Shown here: piece after piece, positions 22,586 through 34,787 of the stretch | Numbering within the stretch: the stretch's first letter is position 1 | How the letters are laid out: each line of letters opens with the position of its first letter | Assembly: GCA_946902985.2 (NCBI GenBank) | Contig: CAMPQE020000052.1 | Coordinates: forward strand, 1,984,001-2,048,000 | Length of the DNA: 64,000 nt | From: Meconema thalassinum | Taxonomy: Eukaryota > Arthropoda > Insecta > Orthoptera > Tettigoniidae | Direction of reading: 5' to 3' | Notes under the pieces: generated by a model | What the model was told of the DNA's origin: nothing | The model's input: the letters and a program-made list of their open reading frames with translations, nothing else | Database searches by the model: none | Translations under genes and position numbers: made by a program

Positions 22586-24950
22586 AATATTAGATTGAAA
22601 ATTATTCCATGTTATGTCATGATTGCATTCTTATATGGTGAGTTACCGATACAATCCTGAGACTTTGGCCACAGCAGGCAAAAACGTTACCGCTATAGAT
22701 ATTGGACCATATGTTTATATATACCACAAAGTAAGCTAGATTTATGTTAACCCATCAGTGCTAATTACAGAAAACTTACTGTTATCATTACAGAAATAAT
22801 AACAATAATAATAATTAGTAAGTGTTGTTAAAGGGGACAGAAAACAGAGGGCATCTGCCCCTAATAATACACAAGGGATGATTTGTCCGGCTGGTTCCTT
22901 CTGAAATGACAATTGTGTCTTCCAACAGAACAGTAAGAACAATGAGTAATCTGCCTCAAGAACAGGGCAACAGTTAAACATCACACAAGATATTGTCCAT
23001 CCTTAGTTGGACTAAGAAGATGGTAAATTTAATGATGCGCACCAAAAAAGCAGCTTGTCACAGAAAACACTCCAATAAACTTATCGTGAAAGCCCTAACT
23101 CCTAACAGGAAAATACAAATGACCCCTGAAGATTAGTTGTAATTGATCTTCGATATGGTTGCTACATGTACCAACAAAATACGATAACTATGGGACCGGA
23201 AACTAATACCCTGTAGTCAGGCAGACAACATGCGAACTTCTTTCTTTAAAAACTCATATCATATTTTCTGATCTCTGCTACAAACAAGAGGATTTTCCGG
23301 ACATCGGAAACTGTTCGCATCACAAATTGGTGGTCGTCTTCTCCTTAACATTCGCACTCGATACCATTAACAGAGCAACACACTTTCCTAATATACTTCC
23401 AACAGTGAGAACTCTCAATGAGAATGGCTAATTAGTGGGCAGCTGCAGAACAAGTGAATACCATTATTCACTTAAGACAAAAACAAATATGTTCAATAAA
23501 AGATATATTAAGGGGATATATGATTTTGCCCACAACTCTTATTCACATGCAGCATTCTTAGTTTGCATTCATAAAACAGAAAGGATTCAATTTCTTATTA
23601 AGTTTTCCACTTACTCATTTCGATGACTTCTGTTTGCATCATTCCCTTCATTCTGGGTCTCTTCTCTTGTATCCTAGTAACAAGAATTAATAATTAATTT
23701 CTTTGATATCATCTTTCACAGCTACCAAATTGATAATAAATTATGTAACATAACAACACAGCTCAACTAAAGGCAAGCTCCGCAACAGGCTGAGATTTCT
23801 TTCTTAATCTCCATCAGATCTTTCCCTAGTTATGAAACTTATCAAAGCCATCACTCATTTTTACATTGAGTAAATCTAAGTACGATATAAAATATGTAAC
23901 ACACTGCTCTAAAGAAAGTAATAGGGAAAAGAACTGAAGTAAGAACATTTATTTAATAAATTCTAGGAGTAAGAGTATACGGGGAGTTTACGTTACTAGT
24001 CCAACCTTTTGATCCATTTCAACCAAAGGACTTAATACTTGCACATATCACTAACAAGTGACTTGGCCCTCCATAGTTGTACCAGCTCAGCTTATGAGAA
24101 TTAACACAAATCACTCATACCAGATAAAAATTATTCGACAAGAAATTTACACAATACAAAATTTTTGATTAAGGCAATTAGTGTATGTAAATTAAGTCAT
24201 ATGTAGTGAGTGTAACGTAGACTACATACCATCACATTGCCACTACATAATGATTTTAACTACCAGGAGTAGACCTACAGTATTCACATTATATATCAAC
24301 AGCAGTTATTGAAGCTATTCGGGTGGAGGGAACGAATTTATTTTCTAGAAACCAGCTCCTTCCCGCCCATCCGGACTGCCAACAAAGGTGAAATGAAATG
24401 TAATGTAATGTTACAAGCCAACATAAATCAACATGTGTTCTCTTCTTAAGTCTGCCCTAGATGTTGTTCAAACGTCCTGGTTGGATTTATTTGGAAGACT
24501 TTCATGTTTTTGTAGGTAATCATATCTAGCCACCAGAAACTGCCATACATAATACGCCACAGACTTATTCATGCACGTTAAAACCTTTCCTTCGTTGCGA
24601 AACTTGAAAAAATTGAAGGACATGAGCTTGTGTATCTTTCTCCCTGCAAGTAGAGATTACCATCCAAAAATCGGGCAGAAGCAGTTCTCACTGCGGTGAT
24701 ATTTTAAAAGCATTACCTCGCTCACACCATGAGACACCTATTGAGTATGTTTCAAAAGCATTCATGAATGTAGTCATATAGGGAATCATAAAAACAAATG
24801 CTTTCAATAATGCATTGCTCTATCATGTATATTTTAACCTTCCTCTAGTAATTTAGATATACAACCTTGAAACTTTACACTGAATTCTAGACTCATTCTT
24901 CATGCCTTAGAGTTGGGCTCAATTTAAATACTACACAATGTAAACCCCAG
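22586..24950. other. AT-rich non-coding DNA, nothing recognised
   Basis: No exon, RNA gene or repeat was identified. Open frames of 60-80 codons show no domain. Confidence 0.35.
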
Positions 24951-24956
24951 GCCATG

Positions 24957-25195
24957 TCGTCAGGCTACGTCCACCCTAGAGGTACCTGGTTTAAACCCCA
25001 CCATCGGTCATCTTGAAAATGGTTTGCCATAGTTTCTCTTTTTAATTCCCGGTAAATACTGGGATGGTACATCGTCATAGGCCGTAGACACTTCTCAACT
25101 TCTAATACAACATTCAGCGAGCACGTATGGAAGATGCCATCAAGTCGTTCTTGACTTGCTATATACAAAGGCTTACGAATTATTGCATGTCCACC
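24957..25195 (+). mobile_element. Degenerate SINE (family A)
   Basis: The stretch GGTTTAAACCC near 24988, followed by CATCTTGAAAATGGTTTGCC near 25008, matches the B box and adjacent body of the SINE at 34513-34762 read on its own strand. The tRNA-like head is eroded. No target duplication was found. Confidence 0.45.
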
Positions 25196-25811
25196 CTCCA
25201 TATGGATTTATGTATTCACACTTAGTTTCACCATTTGTTCCTTCAATATTCTCTTACTTTTATCTGCAAGTATTTTGTTACCTTTAGGCTTATAGCAAGT
25301 GCATGTACCTGAAGTTTTAGGATTGAGAGGGAGGGTGGCCCCTGCCTTAAGCTAGAACCATTCCTGCAATGGCCTGAGTTAATGTGACAACCCAAGGAAG
25401 GAAGACAACTTCAGCCGATTGTAGATGTAACTAAAACCATCTCCCCTCTATTTCAGTCACGGCGGGATCGCGTACCATTCCTCTGACAGAATACAGTAAT
25501 TAGTTGAGATCTCGGATCAATCAGTATACCTAGACCATTAAAATACTCGAACTTCATCATACAATAATACAAATTTCACATCAGGCAACTAATAAAATGT
25601 GATTGTGCTAAGGCTTGACCTATGCGAATTAAGCCCTATCCTGAATATAACAATGGCATACATAGAGGCCCAGCATCGGTCACACATCATAAATCATCGC
25701 CTTCCATCTACCCGGCTTGTGCCTCCGGTACAATACACTTGCCATCAGTACGGCCTGAATAGCATTAGTCGGAAGAAACAAGTCCTCCATAAGATACAAG
25801 TAGTAACTTAC

Positions 25812-25927
25812 CTCTTCCAAATCTCCAACACTCACTGAAGATGGTGTTTCTATTTTTATGCATGGAACAATTTCGGGTATGGACATTTCTTCGATTTTAA
25901 TATCCCCACAGAGGTCAGCAGCATCGT
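25812..25927 (-). CDS. Candidate internal exon of a zinc-finger-type gene
   Basis: On the minus strand a pyrimidine-rich TTTCTCTAG precedes the exon and GAAGAG|GTAAGT closes it. It encodes DAADLCGDIKIEEMSIPEIV and then IKIETPSSVSVGDLEE. The acidic text with I-K-I-E repeats resembles linker regions upstream of C2H2 fingers in insect zinc-finger genes. It lies downstream of the start exons at 39037-39388 on the same strand, but its starting phase (two bases of a split codon) does not match the end of the 39037-39135 exon, so another exon would have to intervene, or it belongs to a separate gene. Other acceptors just upstream are possible. No finger is present. Confidence 0.45.
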
Positions 25928-26487
25928 CTAGAGAAATTACTTGTCTCACAAACATGATCCGTTGCATTAGTATTAGAAAGTTATTAGTCTTAGATACGTC
26001 AATACGAATCATCAGCTGGGTACAAACATGATTAGAATGCGTCTGTAAATATTTAATTGGGCACATATATGTGTTTACCAACAGAAAAACATTTCTTACA
26101 AATGGCTTCTAATATTCTACTATAGAGCTTCCACGAATTAAAATGGCACCAAAGCTTCCGCATAGCGAACTTCCGGTCCGCGAATCTCCATTTGATTTTC
26201 ACTGCCAATGAATCGCCCGAGGTAATTTTCATTATTATTTCGGATTGCCCACTAAATGTGCGATTTGCAAAGGGGATTGGTCTAACATATCTTGTACTAT
26301 TATTGTATTAGGTTGGTGCCAATTAAATATGTTATGTGAGAATATTATAATCAGTTGCTACCCGGTTGCTAAATTGGTATATTATGTATTAACTTGACCC
26401 TTTTAAATGCTAAAATGACACGAAAGCTGCGAGTTATTGGCCATACGTCGTACCGGTAACATTTACCAAGAACTCATGCTTTCTTCT

Positions 26488-29400
26488 TTGTTGTTTGAGT
26501 CTTCAGTCTTTTGACTGGTTTGATGCAGCTCTCCATGCCTCCCTGTCCTGAGCTAATCGTTTCATCTCTACATAGCTCCGACACCCTACATCGGAGGCAA
26601 TCTGTTTAATATATTCTAACCTTGGTCTACCCCTACAGTTTTTGTCCTCGACCCTTCCTTCCATAACTAAGCTTGCTATTCCTGGGTGTCTTAGTATGTG
26701 TCCTACCAACCTATCTCTTCTCTTCATTAGCAGTCGCCAGAAACATCTCTCCTCTCCCACTCGTCTTAATACCTCTTTGTTTGTAACCCTATCTACCCAT
26801 CTGATCTTCATCATCCTCCTGTAACACCACATTTCAAATGCTTCAATTCTCCTCTTTTCTGCTGTACCAATAGTCCAAGTTTCACTTCCATAGAGCGCCA
26901 CGCTCCAGACAAAGGCTTTCAAAAATGACTTCCTAATACCTAAATCTATATTCGATGTCAGCAGATTCCTTTTTTGTAGAAATGCTTTCTTTGCCTGAGC
27001 CAACCTACTTTTAATATCCTCTTTGCTTCGTCCATCACTGGTTATTCTGCTTCCTAAGTAACAGAAGTCTACTACTTCCTTCAGCTTTTCACCTGCCAAT
27101 TTGATCTCCATAGAGGTTTCTGATTTATTTCGGCTGCATTCCAGTATTTTTGTTTTACATTTATTTATTTTCATCATGAATTCTTTCCGTAAGACGGAGT
27201 CCATACCATTCAAAAACTCATTCAAATCCTCAGGCTTGTCGGCCAAGATGACGATGTCATCAGCAAATCTCAGAGTTGAAATTAATTCTCCTTGAATCTT
27301 CACTCCCACTTTAAATTTTTCTCTAATTTCCTTCATTGCTTGTTCAATGTAAAGATTGAAAAGTATGGGTGATAAGTTGCAGCCTTGCCTTACACCTTTC
27401 TGAATACCAGCTTCTCTCTCATGTCCTTCAACCCGAATGACTGCTGTCTGATATCTGTACAGATTGTATATCACCCTCCTATCCCTGTACTTAATTCCAA
27501 TTGATTTCAAAATGTCAAACAATTTAGTCCAATCAACGTTATCAAAAGCCTTTTCTAAGTCTACAAAAGCCATGAACGTTCTCTTATCCTTCCTTATTCT
27601 ACCTTCTAAAATCAGCCTAAGACTTAGTACAGCTTCCCTTGTTCCTACATTTCTCCTGAAACCAAACTGGTCTTCACCCAACTCCGTTTCTATCTGGCTT
27701 TCAATCCTCTTGTAAATTATTCTAGACAGGATCTTTGAAGCATGAGTAATCAAGCTGATTGTACGGTAATCTTCACATCTGTCAGCTCCCACTTTCTTTG
27801 GTATAGGGATGATTACATTCTTCTTGAAATCAGGGGGTACCTCACCTGTCTCATAAATCCTACACACCAAGTGAAATAACCTGATCAGACCTTCATCTCC
27901 TATGCAGCGTAGCAACTCAATCGGTATATCATCTATGCCTGGTGCTTTGTTCCTGCTTAAGTCTTCCAAAGCTCTATCAAATTCTGATCTCAATATTAAA
28001 TCTCCTTTCGCATCCTCATCAATTTCCTCCTCCCTTTCCATTACATGATTCTCAATCTCCTTTCCCTTATACAAACTCTCTATGTAAGCTTTCCATCTCT
28101 CAACCTTTTCTTCCCTATCTGTTAGAGGCTTTCCATTTGTGTCCTTAATATTACAGCACTTAGTCTTCTTTTCCCCAAAAGTATTCTTAATCCTTCGATA
28201 AGCTGTGTCTACTTTTCCTAATTTCAGACAATTTTCTATACCTGCACATTTCTCTTTCAACCATTCTTCTTTCGCTTCCTTGCACTTCTTGTTAACCTCA
28301 TTTCTCAGACGTCTGTATTCTGCTTTCCCCTTTTCATCTCTTACATTCTTGTGTTTCCGCCTTTCATCCATCAATTCTAGTATATCCTGAGTGATCCACG
28401 GTTTTCTACCTATTCTTTCTTTCCTACCAATGTTTTCTTCTGCGGATTTTGTTATTTCATTCTTCAAAAGTGCCCATTCGTCTGCAATTGAAGTTTGTTT
28501 AGGGTTTTTCATTAGTCCTTCCTTTATACTCTTCTTGAATCTTTCGTTTACATCCTTCTCTTTCAGTCTGTCTATTGCCCACCCTTTTGGCTTTTGGCTT
28601 TTCTTCAGTTTCTTCAACTTTAATCTGCATTTCATTACAACCAGATTGTGATCAGAGTTTATGTCAGCACCAGGATATGTTTTACAATCCAAAATCTGGT
28701 TTCGAAACCTCTGCTTGACCATAATGAAGTCGATTTGGTAACGCCCTGTATCTCCTGGTCTCATCCATGTGTATATTCTTCTATTGTGGTTATTGAATAA
28801 GGTGTTAGCTATGACCTATTCATGCTCGGTGCAGAATTCTACCAGCCTGCTTCCTCGATCATTCCTTTCACCTAATCCGAAATCTCCTACTATCTTCCCT
28901 TCTCTCCCTTTTCCTACCACAGCATTCCAATCTCCCATTACTATAACATTTTCATCACCCTTGATATACCTCAGAATTTCGTCTATTTCTTCGTAGACCT
29001 TTTCAACATCCTCATCATCAGCTTGACTGGTAGGCATATAGACTTGTACCACTGTAGTGCAGGTAGGTTTTGTATTGATTTTTGCTACAATAACCCGTTC
29101 ACTATATTGCTCATAATATTCCACCCGCTGTCCAAGTTTCCTACTCAATATGAGGCCAACCCCTGCTTGGCCATTGTTTGATTTAGTGCTAATGACCCTA
29201 TAGTCTCCTGACCAAAAGTCCTGCTCTTCCTGCCAGCGCATTTCACTAATCCCAACCAAATCCAACCTCAACCTATCCATTTCCCTTTCTAAGTTTTCTA
29301 ACCTTCCACTTCCTAGCAGACTTCTAACATTCCACGCTCCGATCCGTAGAATGTCAGATTTCCTCTTTGTCACTTCTGTGATGTTAACCCCCTCTCGAGT

Positions 29401-29600
29401 AGTCCCCACCCGGAGATCCGAACGGGGGACTAGTTTACCTCCGGATTGAAATTTTACAAGGGAGGAGGCCATCATCACATGTAATTATGCATAGAGAGGT
29501 GCATATCCTCGGGAATAGCATACGGCTGTAGTTTCCCGTTGCTTTCAGCCGTGCAGCAGGACGCAGTGTAGCCATTATTGGCTTATATTATCAATATCTT
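26488..29600 (-). mobile_element. RTE-like non-LTR retrotransposon, nearly full length
   Basis: A minus-strand LINE with a 5' untranslated part (about 29480-29600), one long coding frame and a 3' end at GACTCAAACAAC (about 26490). The same 3' end occurs at the truncated copy near 46215, which supports the boundary. Other copies of the family in the window lie at about 30310-31240, 45390-46215, 52390-53310 and 60895-61925, all damaged. This is the only one with a nearly complete frame. Confidence 0.85.
26503..29478 (-). pseudogene. Endonuclease-reverse transcriptase polyprotein of the RTE-like LINE, one in-frame stop
   Basis: The frame is 991 codons long and is interrupted only by TAG at 28816-28818. 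Upstream of the stop lies most of an APE-type endonuclease: WNVRSL, ISEMRW and GDWNAVVG. Its last motif, SDHN, lies just after the stop. The reverse transcriptase follows with NKAPGIDDIP, DQFGFRRN, FMAFVDLEKAFDNVDW, GVRQGCNLSPILFN and the catalytic FADD (codons at 27256-27267), then a C-terminal region ending in REAWRAASNQSKD. The protein would nick the target DNA and copy the element RNA into the site. The 17 codons between the stop and the next methionine stay in frame and look conserved, so this is a single nonsense change. Confidence 0.9.
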
Positions 29601-30059
29601 AACCGTCTATAAGACTAGTAAAGAATTGATTTATTCTGAAAGGCTGCTACTCCCTTTCAGAATAAGTAAAGAGCAATTCTACTAACAAAAATACTAACCT
29701 TCTACCGTACTAACAATTAAATACCAAAACTCTACTAACAAAAAACTTAAGTTCCACCAACAACAAATACTACCACTAAAACAGTCTGTCAACAGGCACA
29801 CTCACATGCACCCTCACACATCACAGTCTACGGAAACAATGAACTATAACTAATATACAATGCAACTGATACCAGACACACTCACACACCACAGTCTAAT
29901 AGAACAATGACATATATCTAATAGACAAACTAACTCCCTACTTACAACTAAAACTAACTACATACTTACTGTACTTTTATTTGAATTGACAATATTTACA
30001 AAATGCAATTTAGATAGAAAATACTTACAAAATGTAATTTAGATTAAAAAAAAAAATAT
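29601..30059. other. AC-rich non-coding stretch
   Basis: Low-complexity text with many ACTAAC and CACTCACA runs. Nothing recognised. Confidence 0.4.
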
Positions 30060-30309
30060 ATGAAAAGATATTAGAAAGTAGAATACGAGCCAAAGTGGAG
30101 AGAAAATTGAGAGAGGATCAGTATGGATTCAGACCTGGGAGATCAACAGTGGATCTCATATTTTCAGTGAGACAGCTCCAGGAACACCACTACGAATTTG
30201 GAGAGGATCTGTTGATGGCCTTCCTGGACATCGAAAAGGCCTAGATAGTGTGTGTAGGGAGAAGGTTTGGAAAGCAATGGAAAACATGGGAGTGGAAAAA
30301 GAGACTGTC
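30060..30309 (+). pseudogene. Non-LTR reverse transcriptase fragment, different LINE from the RTE copies
   Basis: The plus strand encodes RIRAKVERKLREDQYGFRPG and then LLMAFLDIEKA, reverse transcriptase motifs, followed by a stop and a frameshift into CREKVWKAMENMGVEKETV. The piece ends abruptly where a minus-strand RTE fragment begins (about 30310). It is related to, but not the same text as, the LINE at 33175-34221. Confidence 0.65.
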
Positions 30310-31240
30310 AACAGATTCCTTTTCTGTAGAAATGCTTTCCTTGCCTGAGCTAACCTAGGCTACGTTTTATATCCTCTTTGCTTCGACCATCACTGGTTAT
30401 TTTGCTTCCTAGGTAACATAAGTCTCCTACTTCCTTCAGCTTTTCACCTGCCAATTTGATCTCCATAGAGGTTTCTGATTTATTTCGTCTGCATTCCAAT
30501 ATTTTTGTTTTACATTTATTAATTTTTATCATGAATTCTATCCCCAGACAAAGTCCATACCATTTAAAAACTCATTCAAATCCTCAGGCTTGTCGGCCAA
30601 GATGACGATGTCATCGGCAAATCTCAGAGTTGAAATTATTTCTCTTTGAATCTTCACTCCCACTTTAAATTTATCTCCAATTTCCTTCATTGCTTGCTCA
30701 ATTTAAAGATTGAAAAGTATGGGTTATAAGTTGCAGCCTTGCCTTACACCTTTCTGATTACCAGCTTCTCTCTCATGTCCTTCAGCTCAAATGACTGCTG
30801 TCTGGTTTCAGTATAGATTGTAGATCATCCTCCTATCCCTGTACTTTATTCCAATCGTTTTCAAAATGCCAAACAATTTAGTCCAATCAACGTTATCAAG
30901 AGGCTTTTCTAAGTCTACAAAAGGCAAGAACGTTCTCGTATCTTTCCTTATTCTACCTTCTAAAATCAGCATGAGACTTAGTACAGCTTCCCTTGTTCCT
31001 ACATTTCTCCTAAAACCAAACTGGTCTTCACCCAACTCCCTTTCTATCTGGCTTTCAATCCTCTTGTAAATTATTCTAGACAGGGTCTTTGAAGCGTGAG
31101 TAATCAAGCTGATTGTACGGTAATCTTCACATCTGTTAGCTCCCATGAATGATAACATTCTTCTTGAAATCAGAGGGTACCTCACCTGTCTCATAAATCC
31201 TACACACCAAGTGATATAACCTGATCAGACCTTCAACTGC
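30310..31240 (-). pseudogene. Truncated RTE-like LINE fragment
   Basis: Minus-strand text matches about 26950-27890 of the near full-length copy, including the region of FADD and the QFGFRRNVGTREAV stretch, with several stops and small indels. Both ends are truncated. Confidence 0.85.
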
Positions 31241-32722
31241 GATAAAAAATATTAAAATATAAATTAAAAATTCTAAACCTACATGAACTAACGTAAAATA
31301 GAACGACGAAAATGAGGATGATATTGGATTTTATGTAGGTCTATTGGTTACTTCACAAACAACCTTCAAACTCGAGTGCACATAATATTTTGGTCGACAG
31401 TAGCTAAAGCACAAAAATGAAAATGGGACATCTTAAAAAAAAATGAGAATGCAGGATTCAAGACTTCTGAAACTGGTACAGTACAATATCAAGTCAAAAA
31501 AATACCACAACAGGATGCAGGTGGGTGAAATGAGAAGAGGATTTGAAGGAAATAGGCCTTACACCAGAAGACACTGTAGATAAGAATAAATTAAAAACCA
31601 AAACCAAGATATCTGCTTTACACTCGCAATCAAAGTTGCAAACCAAATATTTTTAATCCAAGAAAGAACTCGAAGCATATGAAAATGTATTGGGAGGACC
31701 GCAAGGCCCGAATGGTGCCTAAGAAGAAGACTAGATAATCGACTGACTAAAGTGATACCATGTGGTCAAAAGAGAGAAGGAGAAGAAGAAGACAAACATT
31801 TAAAAAAAGTTGCGAACATTTAAAAATTAGTTGTGAACATTAAAAAAAATATCCTTTGTTTAAATTCTCTCTTGGCGATCTATTATTATTTTACTAATTT
31901 GTTTAGGGTTACGCTATGTTTATTTTAAATGCTCACAATTTTTTAATGTGTTGCCTATATCAAGGAAGCCGGAACATGTACACAAGACAAGTTCAGAATC
32001 AATTTTTAATAAAATGACTCAAAATTAAGGTGATGATAGGAAATTAATCACACAGAGATTCATTAAGGAAATTAACCAATATAATTGCTACAATGTGATA
32101 AGAGACCACCGGGAAGTCTGTCCAAAGCGAAATGTCATGTGTCATGAAAGGGCATTTTGCTTCCTCCAGTGGCTCTTTCGCCACCAAATAAGTTTCGAAC
32201 AGCCTATTAATATGGCCCTCACACCCATCCGACTTGGCTGGCCTTAATGTGCTACAGTGCTGCAGCACACTTTGTGTTTTTGTTTCTGTCAGTCGTGAAA
32301 TGATAATTTCGGGCATTTAGGATTCCAGATTTAAAAAATTGTTTCATGATGTTGTTGTGTATGCACAACCGATCTGAGTGCTGATGATCTTAGAGCTCTC
32401 GGTTGGTTATGCTATGGTACCAACATTATCATGGTATGATAAAAAGTCGATAATGCAGATTGCATTTTTATTCTCATGCACTGCTGATAATCTGACACAC
32501 GAGCAAAAATTCAATCTCATCATTCTTGTGTTGCCTATATCAAGGAGTTACTTTGATGGTTCCTGTGGGTTTATATTTTTATCCCCAATACAGGGTTTCT
32601 GATACAGCTCAAAAGAAATATGGCTAATATCTTTTTTAGAAACCTCCTAGAATATATAGGTATGCCCACTGATAAATAACAATTGAATTAAAGTTAATAT
32701 GTAAAATTATTTTTGTTCTCAG
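31241..32722. other. Intronic-type non-coding DNA
   Basis: AT-rich sequence without a supported exon. A 90-codon minus frame at 32044-32316 has no recognised domain and no clear splice context. The stretch ends at the polypyrimidine tract and AG of the exon at 32723. Confidence 0.35.
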
Positions 32723-32778
32723 TTGAAGCTACTCCAGCTCCTGAGACTGAACCCACACCTGAAGAGGAACTCACTTTG
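32723..32778 (+). CDS. Small exon, probably of the sarcalumenin-like gene (acidic N-terminal region)
   Basis: TTTTTGTTCTCAG precedes the exon and GTATGT follows it, both good splice signals. The 56 bases finish a split codon and encode EATPAPETEPTPEEELTL, an acidic proline/glutamate-rich stretch. The exon ends on a codon boundary and the next supported exon (36996) starts on one, so the two join in frame. Sarcalumenin proteins have an acidic, calcium-binding N-terminal region of variable sequence before the GTPase domain, which fits. About 25 bases at the 5' edge of the exon are nearly identical to the loop of a foldback element 1.7 kb downstream. Confidence 0.6.
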
Positions 32779-33039
32779 GTATGTATCTGCATCATACTAA
32801 TATTTTATACTAAACAAAAAGAGCATAACACCTAGATTTTTAAGAAGGAAATCCAACTTTAATGGTCCAAAAGGGTACTTGGAATACAATATATTTATGA
32901 ATATATTCAAACATTGTTCAGGCATCTCATTTACCCTCATTTAAAACATCACCCAAAATTTTAAGAAATGGACATGCATTACGATAGTGAACAGAAGTCA
33001 AACGAATGGTCTCTTTGGTGTCTTTAAAATAACCCTGTT

Positions 33040-33163
33040 CAATGCAACTTTGACACACTCTAATGAGGTGTAAAACCACTCAGTAATGGGTATTGCCACC
33101 ATTTGAAGCAATAACAGCTCGCATCCTATTCAGCAGGGTGACAATTATGTTGTAAATATAATT
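33040..33163 (-). pseudogene. Left-end piece of a Tc1-like fossil
   Basis: GGGTATTGCCACCATTTGAA and GCAATAACAGCTCGCATCC resemble the non-coding end of insect Tc1-like elements. The related coding part resumes at about 34790 in the same orientation, so the fossil was split by later insertions. Confidence 0.45.
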
Positions 33164-34240
33164 TTCAGGTACAGGTGGTTTGGGATGTATTAAGAAAAAG
33201 AAGAGTTATTAGAGCAGAAGTCCAAATGTTAAAAGCTATGTACAAAAATTGTGTCAGTAGCGTGAAGACCAGTATAGGAGAAACAGAATGGTTTAAAGTG
33301 GAAACGGGTCTCCGACAGGGAAGTGTATTGTCCCCATTACTATTCATCATAGTCATGGATGAAATCCACAAGAATGTCAAACAGAGATTGGGACAAGAAG
33401 CAACAAAGGCCACGCTGTTTGCAGATGATATAGTTATATGGGGTGAGGATGAAAAGGATGTACAAAAACAACTAGATGTATGGAACCAAGAGATAGAGAA
33501 ATTTGGGATGAACGTAAGCACAGAGAAGAGCAAGATAATGGTAATGTCAAGAGGAAGGAAGAAAGGAAGAGGAAAGGTAGAATTGAATGGCAAAATTCTA
33601 GAAGTCGTTAAAAGTTTCAAGTATTTGGGAAGTGTGATCGCAGAAGATGGAAAGATAACTGAGGAAATTGGAAAGAGAATACAACAAGCGAACAGTTTTT
33701 ACCAGAGTGTAAGGAGTATTGTGTGGAACCGAGATGTCCCAAAGAAATGCAAAAAAGTATTATATTCAACCTACTACGGACCCATACTAACATACGCAGC
33801 TGGAGCGTGGACTACTACAAAAAGAGAGGAGAGCAGAATACAAGCCGCAGAGATGAAATTCCTAAGAGGTATAGAGGGCAAGACCAGAAGAGATAGAGTT
33901 AGAAATGAAGAGATTAGAGAAAGGACAGGAATATTGAAGCTACAGGACAGGATAGAAACAACAAAGTTAAAGTTGTATGGACATATGATGAGAATGGGAG
34001 AGGAGAGAGTACCAAAGAAAACTTTCTGTGAAAAGATGACAGGGAAGAGACCACGAGGAAGGCCCCGGAAGAGATGGGCAGATACAGTGTGGGAGTGTGT
34101 AGAAAAGAAGGGAGGAAAACCCGAAGATGTACTAAAATCAGGACAGGAGTGGTGGAGAGACAGGCAACGATGGAGGTCCTTAATTCACAACCCGACCCAG
34201 GAAGCTGGAAACGGGAAATGAAGATGATGATGATGAGCAG
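33164..34240 (+). mobile_element. 5'-truncated non-LTR retrotransposon with a GATGAT tail
   Basis: The plus-strand element consists of the C-terminal part of a reverse transcriptase gene ending at 34221 and a short GATGATGATGATGAG tail. It has lost its 5' part. It lies in the intron between the 32723 and 36996 exons and interrupts an older Tc1-like fossil. TTCAGGTA occurs at 33164-33171 and again at 34789-34796 beyond a foldback element, a candidate target duplication. Confidence 0.75.
33175..34221 (+). pseudogene. Reverse transcriptase C-terminal part of the truncated LINE
   Basis: A 348-codon open frame contains TGLRQGSVLSPLLFIIVMDE, the catalytic LFADDIVIW, and a C-terminal segment with KYLGSVIAEDGKI, LTYAAGAWTTT and RPRGRPRKRWADTV. 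These are the last reverse transcriptase blocks and the usual thumb and tail of non-LTR elements. The fingers and the endonuclease are missing because the element is 5' truncated. The frame is open but cannot encode a working enzyme. Confidence 0.85.
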
Positions 34241-34267
34241 CTTAGGCTTTCACGGCCGGCGTTCAGA

Positions 34268-34786
34268 ACTATATTCAAGTTGTCCGGGCTAGTAGGCCGC
34301 GGTGCAGGCAGGATGCTATCTCCCGACATTTCATAGGAAACTGCGTCCCGACATTATTAAGGGTCCATCCCTTTTGTTAGTCAGCACTGCTTAGTTGAAG
34401 TTACTCCAGCTCCTGAGGCAAGGAGTGGACCCTTGATAATGCCGGACGCAGTTTCTGGTGAAACGCCGGGAGACAACATCCCGCCTGGACCACGGCCTAC
34501 AAGCCCAGACAACTAATAATAATTTATTAATGCAGCCAATGGCCATGTACTTTTCTTTTCAGGACGGGTCAGGGGAGGGATATTGGAAGGAAATCGGCCG
34601 TGGAGCTATTGAAAGGAACCGTCCCGGCATTTGCCTGGTGGTGAAAATGGGAAACCACGAAAACCATTTTCAGGACGGCCGAGGAGGGATTCGAACCCAC
34701 GCTCTCCCGATGCCAGCGAGGCACTAGGTAGCGCGTTAGCGCTCTCGGCCACCGCGGCCGGTAAGCCCAGACAATTTGAACATAGT
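34268..34786. mobile_element. Foldback MITE with long inverted arms, itself carrying a SINE
   Basis: The left arm (about 34268-34370) begins ACTATATTCAAGTTGTCCGG and reads inward through GGCCGCGGTGCAGGCAGGAT. The right arm is its imperfect inverted copy (about 34422-34512 and 34775-34786). Arm identity by eye is roughly 80-85%. The central loop (about 34371-34421) contains AGTTGAAGTTACTCCAGCTC. A SINE is inserted near the outer end of the right arm. No coding capacity. Confidence 0.7.
34513..34762 (-). mobile_element. tRNA-headed SINE with a 12-bp target-site duplication (family A)
   Basis: AAGCCCAGACAA occurs at 34501-34512 and at 34763-34774 on either side. On the minus strand the element begins with a tRNA-like head: A box TGGCCGAGAGCG and a perfect B box GGTTCGAATCC. 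The head resembles tRNA-Leu or tRNA-Ser. The body includes ATGGTTTTCGTGGTTTCCCA and AGGCAAATGCCGGGACGG, and the tail is ATT-rich (AATAATAATTTATTAA on the plus strand at the left end). RNA polymerase III transcription from the internal boxes is expected. Confidence 0.85.
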
Positions 34787-34787
34787 T

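Noticed and set aside
26642..28996. Plus-strand frames within the RTE-like LINE
   Set aside because: They run antisense to the long endonuclease-reverse transcriptase frame and have serine/phenylalanine/leucine-rich shadow composition.
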